A DNA stretch of 64,000 nucleotides from Bacillota bacterium (lineage in GTDB: Bacteria > Bacillota > Clostridia > Lachnospirales > Lachnospiraceae), in NCBI GenBank assembly GCA_023437715.1, contig JAEZFK010000021.1:1-64000 (forward strand), read 5' to 3'. The translations under genes were made by a program, and so were the position numbers. How positions within the stretch are numbered: the first letter of the stretch is position 1; each line of letters starts with the position of its first letter. The notes under the pieces were generated by a model. The model ran no database searches. It saw nothing but the letters and a program-made list of their open reading frames with translations, and was not told the DNA's origin. This document shows positions 23,773 to 32,787 of this stretch, piece after piece.

Positions 23773-25398
23773 GTGAGAATTTTTATTTACAGCCGTAAAT
23801 CGGTCTGCACTGGCAAAGGAGAAAGTGTGGAAAATCAGATTGAAATGTGCAAGGAGTATATTTCAACTAAAATCGCCCATGCAGATCAAGCTGTAATAAC
23901 CGTCTATGAAGACGAAGGCTTTTCTGCCAAGAACACAGACAGACCCCGGTTTCAGCAAATGCTCCGTGACATAAAGGCCAATAAACCGGATTATGTCGTT
24001 TGCTACCGCCTTGACCGTGTCAGCCGAAACGTCAGTGATTTTTCTTCCCTGATTGAGGATCTGAATCATCATAATATTTCTTTTATCTGTATCAAAGAAG
24101 AATTTGATACGTCAAAACCCATGGGAAAGGCTATGATGTATATAGCATCCGTTTTTGCCCAACTGGAAAGAGAAACCATAGCAGAACGCGTTCGTGATAA
24201 TATGCTGATGCTGGCAAGGACCGGCCGCTGGCTGGGCGGTACTACCCCAACAGGCTTCACTTCCGAAAAAATGCAGGAAATCGTTATTGACGGTAAAGTC
24301 AAAACTTCGTGTAAATTAAAGGACAATCCGGAAGAATTAAAAACCGTTGACTGTATTTTTGAAAAGTTTTTGGAGCTTCGCAGTGTGTCGGGGGTCAGTA
24401 AGTACTTAATCAAGCAGGGAATTGTATCACGTACCGGAAAAATATTTTCATTGTCAGGCATAAAAGAGATTTTACAAAATCCGGTTTATTGCATTGCGGA
24501 TGAAGAGGCATGGGACTATTTTACTGAACATCAGGCAGATGTTTGTTTTAATAGGTCTGAGTGTTCCGGGAAATATGCTTTATTGGCTTATAATAAACGG
24601 GATTACAGAAAAAAGAACGCTCCACGGCAGGATATAGATAAATGGATTATATCCATTGGAAAGCACAAAGGGCGTGTATCCGGTAAAAAGTGGGTAGCCG
24701 TTCAGAACATCCTGAAGAACAATATACCTACAGGAAAGAAGCCTGCGGTCATGCATAATGACTATTCCCTGCTGTCCGGCTTGATCTTCTGTGACAAATG
24801 CCAAAGCCGGATGTTTGCAAAGCAGAGAAGCGGAAAAGGCGGAAATCATGATTTGTACGATTATATCTGTAATAATAAATTGCGGGGTGGTTTAGCCTTA
24901 TGTGACTGTCAAAACATCAACGGTCAGCAGGCGGACGGTTTGGTTTGTGAATATCTCATGCAGTATACCAATGAAAATTCGGGTATCTACAAGCTGTTGG
25001 ATAAGCTGAAACGTGATTTACAGGGGAAAGTTCAAAAAAGCCCTATGACAGAGATTGATGAGAGAATAAAAAAGTGCAGCAGTGAGATTGAGAACTTAAT
25101 CAATATATTATCCCATGGGAGCTTAGGAACTGCTTTCATTGAACGAATAAACGTCAGGATCACGGAACTTGACCGTGAACTGTCTTCTTTAAGAGACGAA
25201 CAGGCATATTTGCAAAAGGATATTCATGGGATGAGAGACAGGGAAATTCAGGTAGATATGCTGTCTGCGGTATTATCCAGCTTCAAGGACAATTTTGACA
25301 GGCTGTCCATTGAGGAGAAGCGAACCTTAATCAAATTGCTGGTCAAAAAAATTTTCTGGGACGGAAGAGATCTCCATATTTTTATTGACGGCCAGTAA
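23773..25398 (+). CDS. Large serine recombinase (site-specific integrase of the island)
   Basis: A 541-residue enzyme. The N-terminal resolvase domain starts MRIFIYSRKS, with the catalytic Ser in IYSRKS, and continues through YRLDRVSRN and GKAMMYIASVFAQLERETIAERV. A recombinase domain and a zinc beta-ribbon (CDKCQSRMF ... YICNN ... CDCQN) follow, then a coiled coil and the C-terminal end LIKLLVKKIFWDGRDLHIFI. It looks complete and intact. It begins with GTG; the ribosome site is weak (GAAAGGGCGG). Such enzymes integrate and excise elements between short att sites. Its stop lies at most ~60 bases from the remaining feoB sequence, so it very likely inserted this island into feoB. Confidence 0.9.
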   Translation: MRIFIYSRKSVCTGKGESVENQIEMCKEYISTKIAHADQAVITVYEDEGFSAKNTDRPRFQQMLRDIKANKPDYVVCYRLDRVSRNVSDFSSLIEDLNHHNISFICIKEEFDTSKPMGKAMMYIASVFAQLERETIAERVRDNMLMLARTGRWLGGTTPTGFTSEKMQEIVIDGKVKTSCKLKDNPEELKTVDCIFEKFLELRSVSGVSKYLIKQGIVSRTGKIFSLSGIKEILQNPVYCIADEEAWDYFTEHQADVCFNRSECSGKYALLAYNKRDYRKKNAPRQDIDKWIISIGKHKGRVSGKKWVAVQNILKNNIPTGKKPAVMHNDYSLLSGLIFCDKCQSRMFAKQRSGKGGNHDLYDYICNNKLRGGLALCDCQNINGQQADGLVCEYLMQYTNENSGIYKLLDKLKRDLQGKVQKSPMTEIDERIKKCSSEIENLINILSHGSLGTAFIERINVRITELDRELSSLRDEQAYLQKDIHGMRDREIQVDMLSAVLSSFKDNFDRLSIEEKRTLIKLLVKKIFWDGRDLHIFIDGQ

Positions 25399-25460
25399 GG
25401 AACTGTCAGCCATATACTTGTCGTATGGAGCAAAGTTACCCTTTGGCTGGTGGCGCATTT
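25399..25460. other. Probable island end and attachment-site junction in feoB
   Basis: The recombinase stop is at 25398 and alignable FeoB sequence (FPTMIAIITMFF) starts around 25455. Clostridial FeoB normally reads CNGRFPT at this point; here GGAFPT precedes it, so the crossover core should lie within or just left of 25445-25465. The matching left junction and the missing N-terminal part of feoB must be outside the window. Confidence 0.6.
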
Positions 25461-26186
25461 CCTACCATGATCGCCATCATCACCATGTTTTTTGTAAGCG
25501 GCTCCTCCGGCATGTTTTCCTCTTTGCTGTCGGCGGTCATCCTGTCCGGGGTAATACTCCTGGGGATTTTCATGACCCTTCTCATATCGAAAATATTATC
25601 GGCAACCATATTGAAGGGAATCCCCTCTTCCTTTACCCTGGAATTGCCGCCCTACAGAAAGCCTCAGATCGGCAAGGTCATCCTGCGCTCCATTTTTGAC
25701 CGGACCCTGTTCGTACTGGGCCGTGCCGTAGTGGTGGCGGCTCCTGCGGGCCTGGTCATCTGGCTCATGGCTAATATTACGGCAGGAGACGTCACTCTCC
25801 TCGCCCGCTGCTCCGGTTTCCTGGACCCCTTTGCCAGGCTCATGGGACTGGACGGAGTGATCCTGCTGGCATTTATCCTTGGCTTTCCGGCCAATGAAAT
25901 CGTGGTTCCCATCATCATTATGGCCTATATGGCAAAGGGCAGCATACTGGAAATTCAGGACTTAACTGTTTTAAAGGGACTTCTTGTGGAAAATGGCTGG
26001 ACCTGGATAACGGCAGTCAGCACCCTGCTCTTTTCCCTGATGCACTGGCCCTGCTCCACCACCTGCCTGACCATACGGAAAGAGACTCAGAGCTTAAAAT
26101 GGACGGCTGTTTCCTGGCTGGTACCCACGGTGACCGGGTTTATTGTCTGCTTTCTGTTTACAACCATTGCCCGAAATTTCATCTGA
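25455..26186 (+). pseudogene. feoB: 3' part of feoB, ferrous iron transporter, cut by the island
   Basis: About 245 residues of the FeoB membrane domain remain: FPTMIAIITMFF, GIPSSFTLELPPYRKPQ, SIFDRTLFVLGRA, the second Gate region AFILGFPANEIVVPI and the end HWPCSTTCLTI. FeoB is a GTP-driven ferrous iron importer of about 650-700 residues; the whole G domain and first membrane helices are missing. An in-frame ATG at 25425 could start a ~250-residue fragment, but it would lack the GTPase. The island therefore disrupts this feoB copy. Excision by the serine recombinase could restore it. Confidence 0.88.
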
Positions 26187-26304
26187 TGTTTAAACCCTCC
26201 TCTGGATGTCTACAATAAAAATAGAATATCCAGCAGGAAACACCCTGCGGGTATACCTATATGCCCAAAATGCATGGGCAATGGAGAGGAAAGGAGGGGG
26301 AAGC

Positions 26305-26532
26305 GTGAACAGGAGTTATCATGTTTACGCCCTGTCAGACCGGATGAAAGCCAGGAAAATCGAGCGGGAGATTGCCAAGGTCGACGGGGTGCAGGACATA
26401 AAAATCTCGGAAGATTTAAGGGAAATGAGCATTGAGATGGACACAGGGAAAACCTCCGCTGTTATGGAACGGGTGGTAAACATCTGCAGCCGGGTATCCA
26501 GCGGCTGCGAGGTAAAGTATAAGTTCACTTAA
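26305..26532 (+). CDS. HMA-like small protein without metal-binding cysteines
   Basis: A 75-residue protein starting at GTG 26305, directly behind a strong AAAGGAGGGGG site. It follows the heavy-metal-associated fold pattern (IEREIAKVDGVQDIKISEDLREMSIEMD) but lacks the CxxC metal motif; its one Cys pair (ICSRVSSGC) lies near the C-terminus. The frame can be extended upstream to ATG 26206, but the extra residues look non-coding. It follows feoB by ~120 bases and was probably in its operon, so a role linked to iron transport is likely. With feoB interrupted, its transcription may be altered. Confidence 0.65.
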   Translation: MNRSYHVYALSDRMKARKIEREIAKVDGVQDIKISEDLREMSIEMDTGKTSAVMERVVNICSRVSSGCEVKYKFT

Positions 26533-26554
26533 ATACCGGGTTTTTCACGCAGAA

Positions 26555-26587
26555 AGAGGGCTTAAATCCAGAAGATTTAAACCCTCT
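26555..26587. terminator. Bidirectional terminator
   Basis: AGAGGGCTTAAATC pairs with GATTTAAACCCTCT (one mismatch) around a five-base loop, flanked by A-rich and T-rich arms. It lies between the convergent HMA-like gene and hemerythrin gene and can stop both transcripts. Confidence 0.75.
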
Positions 26588-26619
26588 TAAAAACGCGTTA
26601 TTTCCCTGAAACCGAAAGA

Positions 26620-27018
26620 TTAACGGGCGCTTTTGGCATAGTCGCCGATCTTTTTGTCCATATTGGAAATATGCTTTGTCAGCCAATCCAGTATCATCTG
26701 ATTTGCATTTAAAATTACCAGTAAATTGCCGCCTGAGGAGTTGTATTCGCCGCGCAGCTTTGTCAGCTGCTCGATAAATGCTGTATGAGCCTTTTTCTGC
26801 TCCTCGTATCCCGGGTAATTAATGCTCTTCATATACCTTTCTTCGTCTGAAAAGTGTTTCTTTGTGTAATCGTCCAGAAATGTCAGAAGCTCTCCCACGT
26901 ATTCCTTGGCTTTGTTGTTTCTGCCCGCTTCGAAAAGCGCCTCTGCTTTCTCAAACCACATCTTGTGCTGATCATCGATCATTGAAATTCCCACTGATAA
27001 ATTTGGTGTCCACGGCAT
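26620..27018 (-). CDS. Bacteriohemerythrin
   Basis: A 132-residue single-domain hemerythrin. The di-iron ligands are in family order: His in DDQHKMWF, HFSDEE (HxxxE), His in AHTAFIEQL and HISNMD (HxxxxD), with the N-terminal WTPNLSVGI start. It binds oxygen reversibly and in anaerobes is thought to carry or scavenge oxygen. The start at MPWTP is chosen because AGGAGG lies 7 bases upstream on the minus strand; ten more residues upstream are in frame but lack a ribosome site. It is transcribed alone, divergent from the rluF operon. Confidence 0.93.
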   Translation of the reverse strand: MPWTPNLSVGISMIDDQHKMWFEKAEALFEAGRNNKAKEYVGELLTFLDDYTKKHFSDEERYMKSINYPGYEEQKKAHTAFIEQLTKLRGEYNSSGGNLLVILNANQMILDWLTKHISNMDKKIGDYAKSAR

Positions 27019-27172
27019 AACATTTCCTCCTGTGTAATGAAGTTGCAATTTACTTCATTGTATACCTTAAACAGAGAAAAAGCAACAGAACTTTTCATAG
27101 CCTGGCAGGGGGATTTACGGAATCGTGGCATTATCTTCAGCGGGTATTTTACCGGAAATGTACCGGTTGAAA

Positions 27173-27201
27173 TTGACGTTTCTTCCCGGCAATGCTATAA
27201 T
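27173..27201 (+). promoter_or_regulatory. Sigma-A type promoter of the rluF-ligA-metA operon
   Basis: TTGACG at 27173-27178 and TATAAT at 27196-27201 are separated by 17 bases, nearly the consensus vegetative promoter. About 100 bases of leader separate it from rluF. Confidence 0.85.
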
Positions 27202-27305
27202 TTTTACTTAGTAAACAGCAGCATCCTGCGGGTATAGATGCGGACCCGATAAAGCGGGATGGGCTCTGCCCGGAAAGCAGGGGCAGAAACGAGAGGAGAA
27301 AAAAC

Positions 27306-28094
27306 ATGGGGGCAGAGGGAATCCGTCTGAATAAGTTTTTAAGTGAAGCCGGGATATGCTCCCGCAGGGAGGCGGACCGCCTTGTGGAGGCGGGAAAGGT
27401 CCGTGTGGACGGACAGGCTGCGTCGCCCGGCCAGAAAGTTCTTCCCGGCCAGTCTGTGACTGTAAACGGCCGTACCATAAAGGCCGGAAAGGGAGAGGAA
27501 AGCCACAGGGCGGAGCAGGTTCTTTTAGCGGTTCATAAGCCCCGCGGCGTCGTATGCACCGCTTCGGATAAGGACCGGGCGCCCAACATTGTGGATCTGG
27601 TGAATTATCCGGAAAGAATCTATCCTGTGGGACGTCTGGACAAGGATTCCGAGGGCCTGATTCTCATGACAAACCAGGGAGACCTGGTGAATAAAATCAT
27701 GCGCAGCGGAAATGCTCACGAAAAAGAATACCTTGTGAAGGTGGACCGGCCGGTGACCGGAGATTTTATCCAAAAGATGAAAAAGGGAGTGTTTCTGCCG
27801 GAGCTGGATGTGACCACCAGACCCTGTTTTGCCGCCATGGCCGGAGAAAAGACTTTCCGCATCATCCTTACCCAGGGCCTAAACCGCCAGATACGCCGGA
27901 TGTGCAGCCAGCTGGGCTATGAAGTGCGGATGCTGAAACGGGTGCGCATCATGAATATTGAACTGGGCGATTTAAAACCCGGAGCTTACCGGGAGCTTTC
28001 AAAGAAAGAATACCACCAGATGAAGGAGTCCCTGAGGGGTTCCACAAGCCTTTCCTATAAAGAACAAAAAAAGGAGAAATCTGATGGACGATAA
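27306..28094 (+). CDS. rluF: 23S rRNA pseudouridine synthase, RluF-like
   Basis: A 262-residue RsuA/RluB/F-family enzyme that converts uridine to pseudouridine in ribosomal RNA. The N-terminal S4 RNA-binding domain (IRLNKFLSEAGICSRREADR) is followed by the catalytic domain with GRLDKDSEGL, catalytic Asp112, and GLNRQIRRMCSQLGYEV, which is the RluF-type ending (23S position 2604 in E. coli). The last 25 residues are a basic tail. GAGGAG lies upstream of the ATG. Its stop overlaps the start of ligA by 11 bases, so they are cotranscribed. Confidence 0.9.
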   Translation: MGAEGIRLNKFLSEAGICSRREADRLVEAGKVRVDGQAASPGQKVLPGQSVTVNGRTIKAGKGEESHRAEQVLLAVHKPRGVVCTASDKDRAPNIVDLVNYPERIYPVGRLDKDSEGLILMTNQGDLVNKIMRSGNAHEKEYLVKVDRPVTGDFIQKMKKGVFLPELDVTTRPCFAAMAGEKTFRIILTQGLNRQIRRMCSQLGYEVRMLKRVRIMNIELGDLKPGAYRELSKKEYHQMKESLRGSTSLSYKEQKKEKSDGR

Positions 28095-30042
28095 ATTAAG
28101 CCGAATGAAAGAACTGATTTCCCTGCTTTCTGAGGCAGGAAAAGCCTATTATCAGGAGAGCCGGGAAATCATGAGCAATTATGAGTATGACAAGCTTTAC
28201 GACGAGCTGCAGGAGCTTGAGGCGGAAACAGGGGTCATTTTATCCAAAAGTCCTACCCAGAATGTAGGCTACCAGGCCTTAAGCGAGCTGCCCAAGGAAG
28301 CCCACGAAAGTCCTATGCTTTCCCTGGATAAGACCAAGAGCGTGGAAAGCCTGCAGGAGTGGCTGGGGAACCAGACAGGAGTTCTGTCCTGGAAGCTGGA
28401 TGGACTTACGGTTGTCTTATCCTACAATCACGGCGCTCTGCAAAAGGCTGTAACCCGGGGAAACGGGGAAATCGGTGAGGTTATCACAAACAACGCAAAA
28501 GTATTTTCCAACCTTCCCTTAAATATTTCCCATCAGGGAGAGCTGATCCTGCGGGGAGAGGCGGTTATTAAATATTCGGATTTTAACAGGATCAATGAGG
28601 AAATCGGAGATGTGGCGGCTAAATATAAGAATCCCCGCAACTTATGCAGCGGCTCTGTAAGACAGCTGAACAACCAGGTCACGGCCAGGAGAAACGTCAA
28701 TTTTAAGGCCTTTGCCCTTGTGACGGCGGAAGGGGTGGATTTTAAAAACTCCAGAGAGAAACAGTTCGGGTGGCTTAAGCAGCAGGGCTTTGATGTGGTG
28801 GATTACAAGCTGGTGACCAGGGAGACTCTGCCCCAGGCGGTGGAGGAGTTTGCCGGGTCCATAGAAGAAAATGACATCCCCTCAGATGGGCTGGTGCTTC
28901 TCCTTGATGATATTGCCTACGGGGAATCCCTTGGCAGGACATCCAAATTTCCCCGCAATGCCATCGCTTTTAAATGGGCCGATGAGATCAGGGAAACAAG
29001 GCTGGACCACATTGAATGGAGCGCTTCCAGAACCGGTCTCATCAATCCGGTTGCCATCTTTGACCCGGTGGAGCTGGAGGGAACTACGGTGACCCGGGCC
29101 AGCGTTCATAATTTAAGTATTATGGAAGCCCTGGAGCTGGGGGAGAACGATGCCATAACCGTTTATAAGGCCAACATGATTATTCCTCAGATTGCCGAGA
29201 ATCTCACAAGAAGCGGAAAAATACGGATTCCGGACCACTGCCCGGTCTGCGGCGGGGATACGGAGATCCGGCAGGTTAATGACGTGAGAAGCTTATACTG
29301 CACCAACCCGGACTGCCAGGCCAAGCGGATTAAGAGATTTTCCCTGCTGGTGAGCCGGGATGCCTTAAACATTGACGGCCTGTCGGAGGCGACTCTGGAG
29401 AAATTCATCGGAGCGGGCTTCATCCGGGAATTTGCGGATATTTTTCATTTGGAGCAGCATAAGGAAGCCATCACCCAGATGGAGGGCTTTGGACAGAAAT
29501 CCTATGACAACCTGATCCGGGCGATAGAAACCGCCTCTCATACCACGCTGCCAAGGCTGGTATACGGCCTGGGAATTGCCGGAATCGGTCTGGCAAACGC
29601 CAAGATGCTGTGCCGGGAATTTAAGTTCAACTTTGACCGAATGCGCCGCGCAACAGAGGAAGAGCTTACGGTGGTTTCCGGAATCGGCAAGGTGCTGGCC
29701 GATGCCTGGGTCACCTATTTCGGTCAGGAGAAAAACAATGAGATGGTGGACCGGCTTCTGGCCGAGGTCACCATCGAGCAGGAGGCTGAGACAGAGGAGA
29801 ACAGGAAATTTGATGGAATGATATTCGTCATTACCGGCTCCGTGAACCATTATGAAAACCGGAAAGAGCTTCAGGAGGTGATCGAAGCTCATGGGGGCAA
29901 GGCTACCGGTTCCGTGACCTCTAAGACGACTTATCTCATAAACAATGATACGACATCCAATTCTTCGAAAAATAAGAAAGCAAAAGAACTGGGAGTGCCC
30001 ATTATTTCTGAAGAGGATTTTATAAAAATGCTGGAGGATTAA
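28084..30042 (+). CDS. ligA: NAD-dependent DNA ligase
   Basis: A 652-residue bacterial ligase that seals nicks using NAD. It has domain Ia (YYQESREIMSNYEYDKLY), the adenylation motif WKLDG with Lys104, an OB region, the four-Cys zinc finger CPVCGG ... CTNPDC, helix-hairpin-helix repeats, and a C-terminal BRCT domain (FDGMIFVITG ... AHGGKATGSV). Length is close to the family norm of ~670. The N-terminal part is more divergent than in standard LigA, as in the second ligases some clostridia carry, so I cannot say whether it is the only ligase. It overlaps rluF and is 3 bases from metA. Confidence 0.92.
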   Translation: MDDKLSRMKELISLLSEAGKAYYQESREIMSNYEYDKLYDELQELEAETGVILSKSPTQNVGYQALSELPKEAHESPMLSLDKTKSVESLQEWLGNQTGVLSWKLDGLTVVLSYNHGALQKAVTRGNGEIGEVITNNAKVFSNLPLNISHQGELILRGEAVIKYSDFNRINEEIGDVAAKYKNPRNLCSGSVRQLNNQVTARRNVNFKAFALVTAEGVDFKNSREKQFGWLKQQGFDVVDYKLVTRETLPQAVEEFAGSIEENDIPSDGLVLLLDDIAYGESLGRTSKFPRNAIAFKWADEIRETRLDHIEWSASRTGLINPVAIFDPVELEGTTVTRASVHNLSIMEALELGENDAITVYKANMIIPQIAENLTRSGKIRIPDHCPVCGGDTEIRQVNDVRSLYCTNPDCQAKRIKRFSLLVSRDALNIDGLSEATLEKFIGAGFIREFADIFHLEQHKEAITQMEGFGQKSYDNLIRAIETASHTTLPRLVYGLGIAGIGLANAKMLCREFKFNFDRMRRATEEELTVVSGIGKVLADAWVTYFGQEKNNEMVDRLLAEVTIEQEAETEENRKFDGMIFVITGSVNHYENRKELQEVIEAHGGKATGSVTSKTTYLINNDTTSNSSKNKKAKELGVPIISEEDFIKMLED

Positions 30043-30045
30043 ATT

Positions 30046-30966
30046 ATGCCGATTAAAGTACAAAAGGATTTGCCTGCAAAAGCCATATTGGAGAGGGAAA
30101 ACATCTTTATGATGGATGAGGACCGCGCATTAAGCCAGGATATCCGTCCTCTGGAAATTTTGATTATCAACCTCATGCCCAAGAAAGAGGAAACGGAAAC
30201 CCAGCTTCTGCGGGCATTGTCCAACACGCCCTTACAGGTGGACTGTACCTTTCTGATGCTGGAAAGCCATGTGTCAAAGAACACCTCCGCCAGCCATTTA
30301 AATAAATTTTATGTTTATTTTGATGAGGTGAGGAAAAAGAAGTTCGACGGAATGATCATTACGGGCGCTCCTGTGGAAAATATGGAATTTGAAGAGGTCA
30401 ACTACTGGGAAGAGCTGAAAAAAATCATGGAATGGAGCAAGACCCATGTGACCAGCACTTTCCACATCTGCTGGGGAGCCCAGGCAGGGCTTTACTACCA
30501 CTATGGGATACGGAAGTATAAGAGAAATTCAAAGCTTTCCGGCATTTACCGTCATAAGATCCTGGACCGGAAGGTTCCCCTGGTGCGCAGCATGGACGAT
30601 TATGTGATGGCCCCTCATTCCCGCTACACGGAAGTGAGGAGAGAGGATATTAATGACCATCCGGAACTTGTGATCCTGGCTGAGTCAGAGGAGGCGGGAG
30701 TGCTTCTCGTCATGAGCCGGGATGGAAAACAGATCTTTGTCCAGGGCCACCCGGAATATGACAGGATGACCTTGAATGAGGAGTATCACCGGGATTTAGA
30801 TAAGGGACTGGAACCGGATATTCCATGCAACTATTACGAGAACGATGACCCGGATACAATACCGGTTTTGAACTGGAGGAATGTGGCTAATACGCTGTAT
30901 GGGAACTGGCTGAACTTCTATGTTTACCAGATTACGCCTTATCTGCTGGATGTGGAAGAAAATTAG
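30046..30966 (+). CDS. metA: Homoserine O-acetyltransferase of the MetA family
   Basis: A 306-residue MetA enzyme that acylates homoserine, the first committed step of methionine synthesis. Catalytic Cys142 sits in FHICWGAQAG, and His235 and Glu237 in QGHPEYD. Residue 111 is Glu (GAPVENMEF); in this family Glu111 marks acetyl-CoA users and Gly111 succinyl-CoA users, so acetyl is predicted despite the family name. It is the third gene of the rluF-ligA-metA transcript, starting 3 bases after ligA; no S-box or T-box leader is visible before it. Confidence 0.93.
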   Translation: MPIKVQKDLPAKAILERENIFMMDEDRALSQDIRPLEILIINLMPKKEETETQLLRALSNTPLQVDCTFLMLESHVSKNTSASHLNKFYVYFDEVRKKKFDGMIITGAPVENMEFEEVNYWEELKKIMEWSKTHVTSTFHICWGAQAGLYYHYGIRKYKRNSKLSGIYRHKILDRKVPLVRSMDDYVMAPHSRYTEVRREDINDHPELVILAESEEAGVLLVMSRDGKQIFVQGHPEYDRMTLNEEYHRDLDKGLEPDIPCNYYENDDPDTIPVLNWRNVANTLYGNWLNFYVYQITPYLLDVEEN

Positions 30967-31282
30967 GCCTTTATTTTAAAGGAATAGAGTTAATTTACCT
31001 AATTAGATGCAAGATGTAAAAGTATCATAAATTACCGCAGTATAGCACGTTTTGTCATAAAAATGGGGTATACATGAGGTACAAAAACATGCTTCATGGG
31101 GTACGATTAAACGCAAACAAAAGACCTGTATAACTTAACTATTTGGACATCTAAATAAGTCCATATGCTTGTATGAAAAATATGAGTATGTGGGCTTATT
31201 TTAGTGCTTAAAACTGTAAACGTAAACAACATCCTGAAAATTTGCGTTCAATATTTGATGATTTGGAAAGGTGTGGAGGATT
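30967..31282. other. Intergenic AT-rich region after metA
   Basis: About 315 bases without a supported gene. A long imperfect inverted repeat around 31155-31205 (AATAAGTCCATA against TATGTGGGCTTATT) could act as the metA terminator. Otherwise I see nothing definite. Confidence 0.45.
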
Positions 31283-31537
31283 ATGACAGACAGGGATTTA
31301 GTAATATATAAGTTTATCATTTCTTATATTGAGAAAAATGCATATGCACATGCATAAAGAGAAATTGGAAATGGTGTAGGCCTTGTGTCTTCAATGGTTA
31401 TTCCGCATATAAATAGTCTGGAATATGGTGGTTGGATTAAAACAAGACGGGGTTCCCCGCGGACAATTAAGGTAGAAGGTTACGAATATTGGAAAGTTGG
31501 GTCATGTTATGATAAAGCAGCCAGAGCGAGAAAGTAG
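31283..31537 (+). pseudogene. LexA-like winged-helix repressor fragment with in-frame stop
   Basis: GTGGAGGAT precedes the ATG. The frame reads TDRDLVIYKFIISYIEKNAY, then a TAA at 31355-31357, then REIGNGVGLVSSMVIPHINS and GGWIKTRRGSPRTI. This is the N-terminal winged-helix module of LexA-like repressors found on clostridial mobile elements, interrupted by one stop where PSV-REIG is normally read. With the next fragment it marks an eroded mobile element. Confidence 0.75.
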
Positions 31538-31622
31538 AAATGTAAATGATCTGTTCTGAAAATCGGAGCATAGAAGAATTGATATATGGAGGAACATGTA
31601 ATAGAATTGGAGAAACCAAAGA

Positions 31623-31808
31623 ATGGCTAAAGACAGAGAAACACCATGCTTACATTATGTGTGAGCTGGACTATGTAAAAAGGGCAGGAAAGCGGATCAC
31701 GCTCATTACTGCCAGAAGTGTAATAAGTATGAGCCAAGAGTCAGGGAGTGTCATTTGAACAGGAAGAAACAGGAACTGGAAAAGATACGAAAGAATGAAA
31801 GGTTTTAA
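31623..31808 (+). pseudogene. Eroded Cys-rich mobile-element protein
   Basis: The frame MAKDRETPCLHYV-stop-AGLCKKGRKADHAHYCQKCN, ending EKIRKNERF, resembles a short Cys/His-rich protein (CxHYVCAG.CKKGR...HYCQKC) common in Lachnospiraceae mobile elements. A TGA at 31662-31664 replaces a Cys codon, a single-base change. A ribosome site (GGAGAAACC) is present. It probably formed a zinc knuckle; the role in intact elements is unknown to me. Confidence 0.65.
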
Positions 31809-31899
31809 CGTATTTTTAAATGGAATTACAGCCTATAATATGTTAAAATTTGGTATCCAGGGATTGATTACCCCTTGATATGTATTTGATTGATTAAGG

Positions 31900-31928
31900 A
31901 AAGTCATGGCTGTGAGGTCATGGCTTTT
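31900..31928 (+). terminator. Hairpin terminator
   Basis: AAAGTCATGGC pairs with GTCATGGCTTT through two G-T wobbles and a short loop, followed by a T-rich tract. It is a plausible end of the eroded mobile-element segment. Confidence 0.5.
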
Positions 31929-32082
31929 CTGCTTTTAATATGATTATATTCGTATATATTGTGTTTTGAAAAAAGAGGTGATACAGTATATAGAGAAGTA
32001 TGAAGCTGATTATAACAAATAAAGGGAAAAAGAAAACGGACATATTCTTATAAATGGGATAGGAATAGGAAAAGAGGTATTT

Positions 32083-32757
32083 ATGAAAGCCTATGAACTT
32101 GAGACGGATATGTGGAACAAGATTTTTGAAGAATATCAGCCAATTGATCTAAGAGGTATAGAACTAAAGGTTGAACCAATGTTTGACGAAGCGCTGGAGT
32201 TATTTGCCCGCAGATCAAAACGAGTATTAGACTTTGGCTGCGGAACAGGAGATATTTCTTTTCAATACCTGCAATATCAACCGGATCATCAGATAGTTGG
32301 AGTGGATAAGGCTGAAACTGGTATTAGCTTTGCAAAAGATACAGCTAGATTAAGTCATTATCGAAGAGCCCATTTTTTTACTGGAGGAGAGGAATTCTTA
32401 GATCAGTTTAAGATGGAGGAATTTGACGGAATTATTTTATCGAATGTTCTGGATGTAATGCCTAAGGATGTTTCCTGTGAGGCAATGCTGAAGCTAAACA
32501 AACTCTTGAAATATGACGGTTACTGGTTTATCAAAATGAACCCTTATTACTCTCAAGAGGAACTTGAATCATTTGGCTATCAGAAAAAAGGAGCAAATCT
32601 CTATGAAGAAGAGGGGATTCTTCATCTTCGTCAGGCCACAACAGAATATTGGAAGAAACAGTTATCAGAGTTTGGTGAAATTATTGTTTATTTAGAATTT
32701 CAATATCCATGGCAGAAAGGAATGAATAGGCTCTTTGTTATAAAGAAAAAGCACTGA
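32083..32757 (+). CDS. Class I SAM-dependent methyltransferase
   Basis: A 224-residue soluble enzyme with the SAM-binding motif I VLDFGCGTGD near residue 44, the acidic end of strand 2 in IVGVDKAE, and FDGIILSNVLDVM as motif II, typical of small-molecule methyltransferases. The substrate cannot be told from sequence. It is transcribed with the GNAT gene 30 bases downstream, so the pair may modify the same small molecule, for example an antibiotic or signalling compound. The region is AT-rich and flanked by mobile-element debris, suggesting acquisition. Confidence 0.85.
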   Translation: MKAYELETDMWNKIFEEYQPIDLRGIELKVEPMFDEALELFARRSKRVLDFGCGTGDISFQYLQYQPDHQIVGVDKAETGISFAKDTARLSHYRRAHFFTGGEEFLDQFKMEEFDGIILSNVLDVMPKDVSCEAMLKLNKLLKYDGYWFIKMNPYYSQEELESFGYQKKGANLYEEEGILHLRQATTEYWKKQLSEFGEIIVYLEFQYPWQKGMNRLFVIKKKH

Positions 32758-32787
32758 AAATTTATGCTTATTTTAGGAGGTGAATTT

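Noticed and set aside
25385..25454. Reading GAKLP just before the feoB remnant, resembling the CGAKLP of some FeoB proteins
   Set aside because: The remaining FeoB belongs to the CNGRFPT type, which aligns at GGAFPT in another frame; the GAKLP match is out of frame and probably belongs to the island end.
29365..30063. Long antisense open frame (232 codons) opposite ligA
   Set aside because: It lies entirely within ligA on the other strand, has no ribosome site and its translation has no recognisable domain; it is a composition shadow of the ligase gene.
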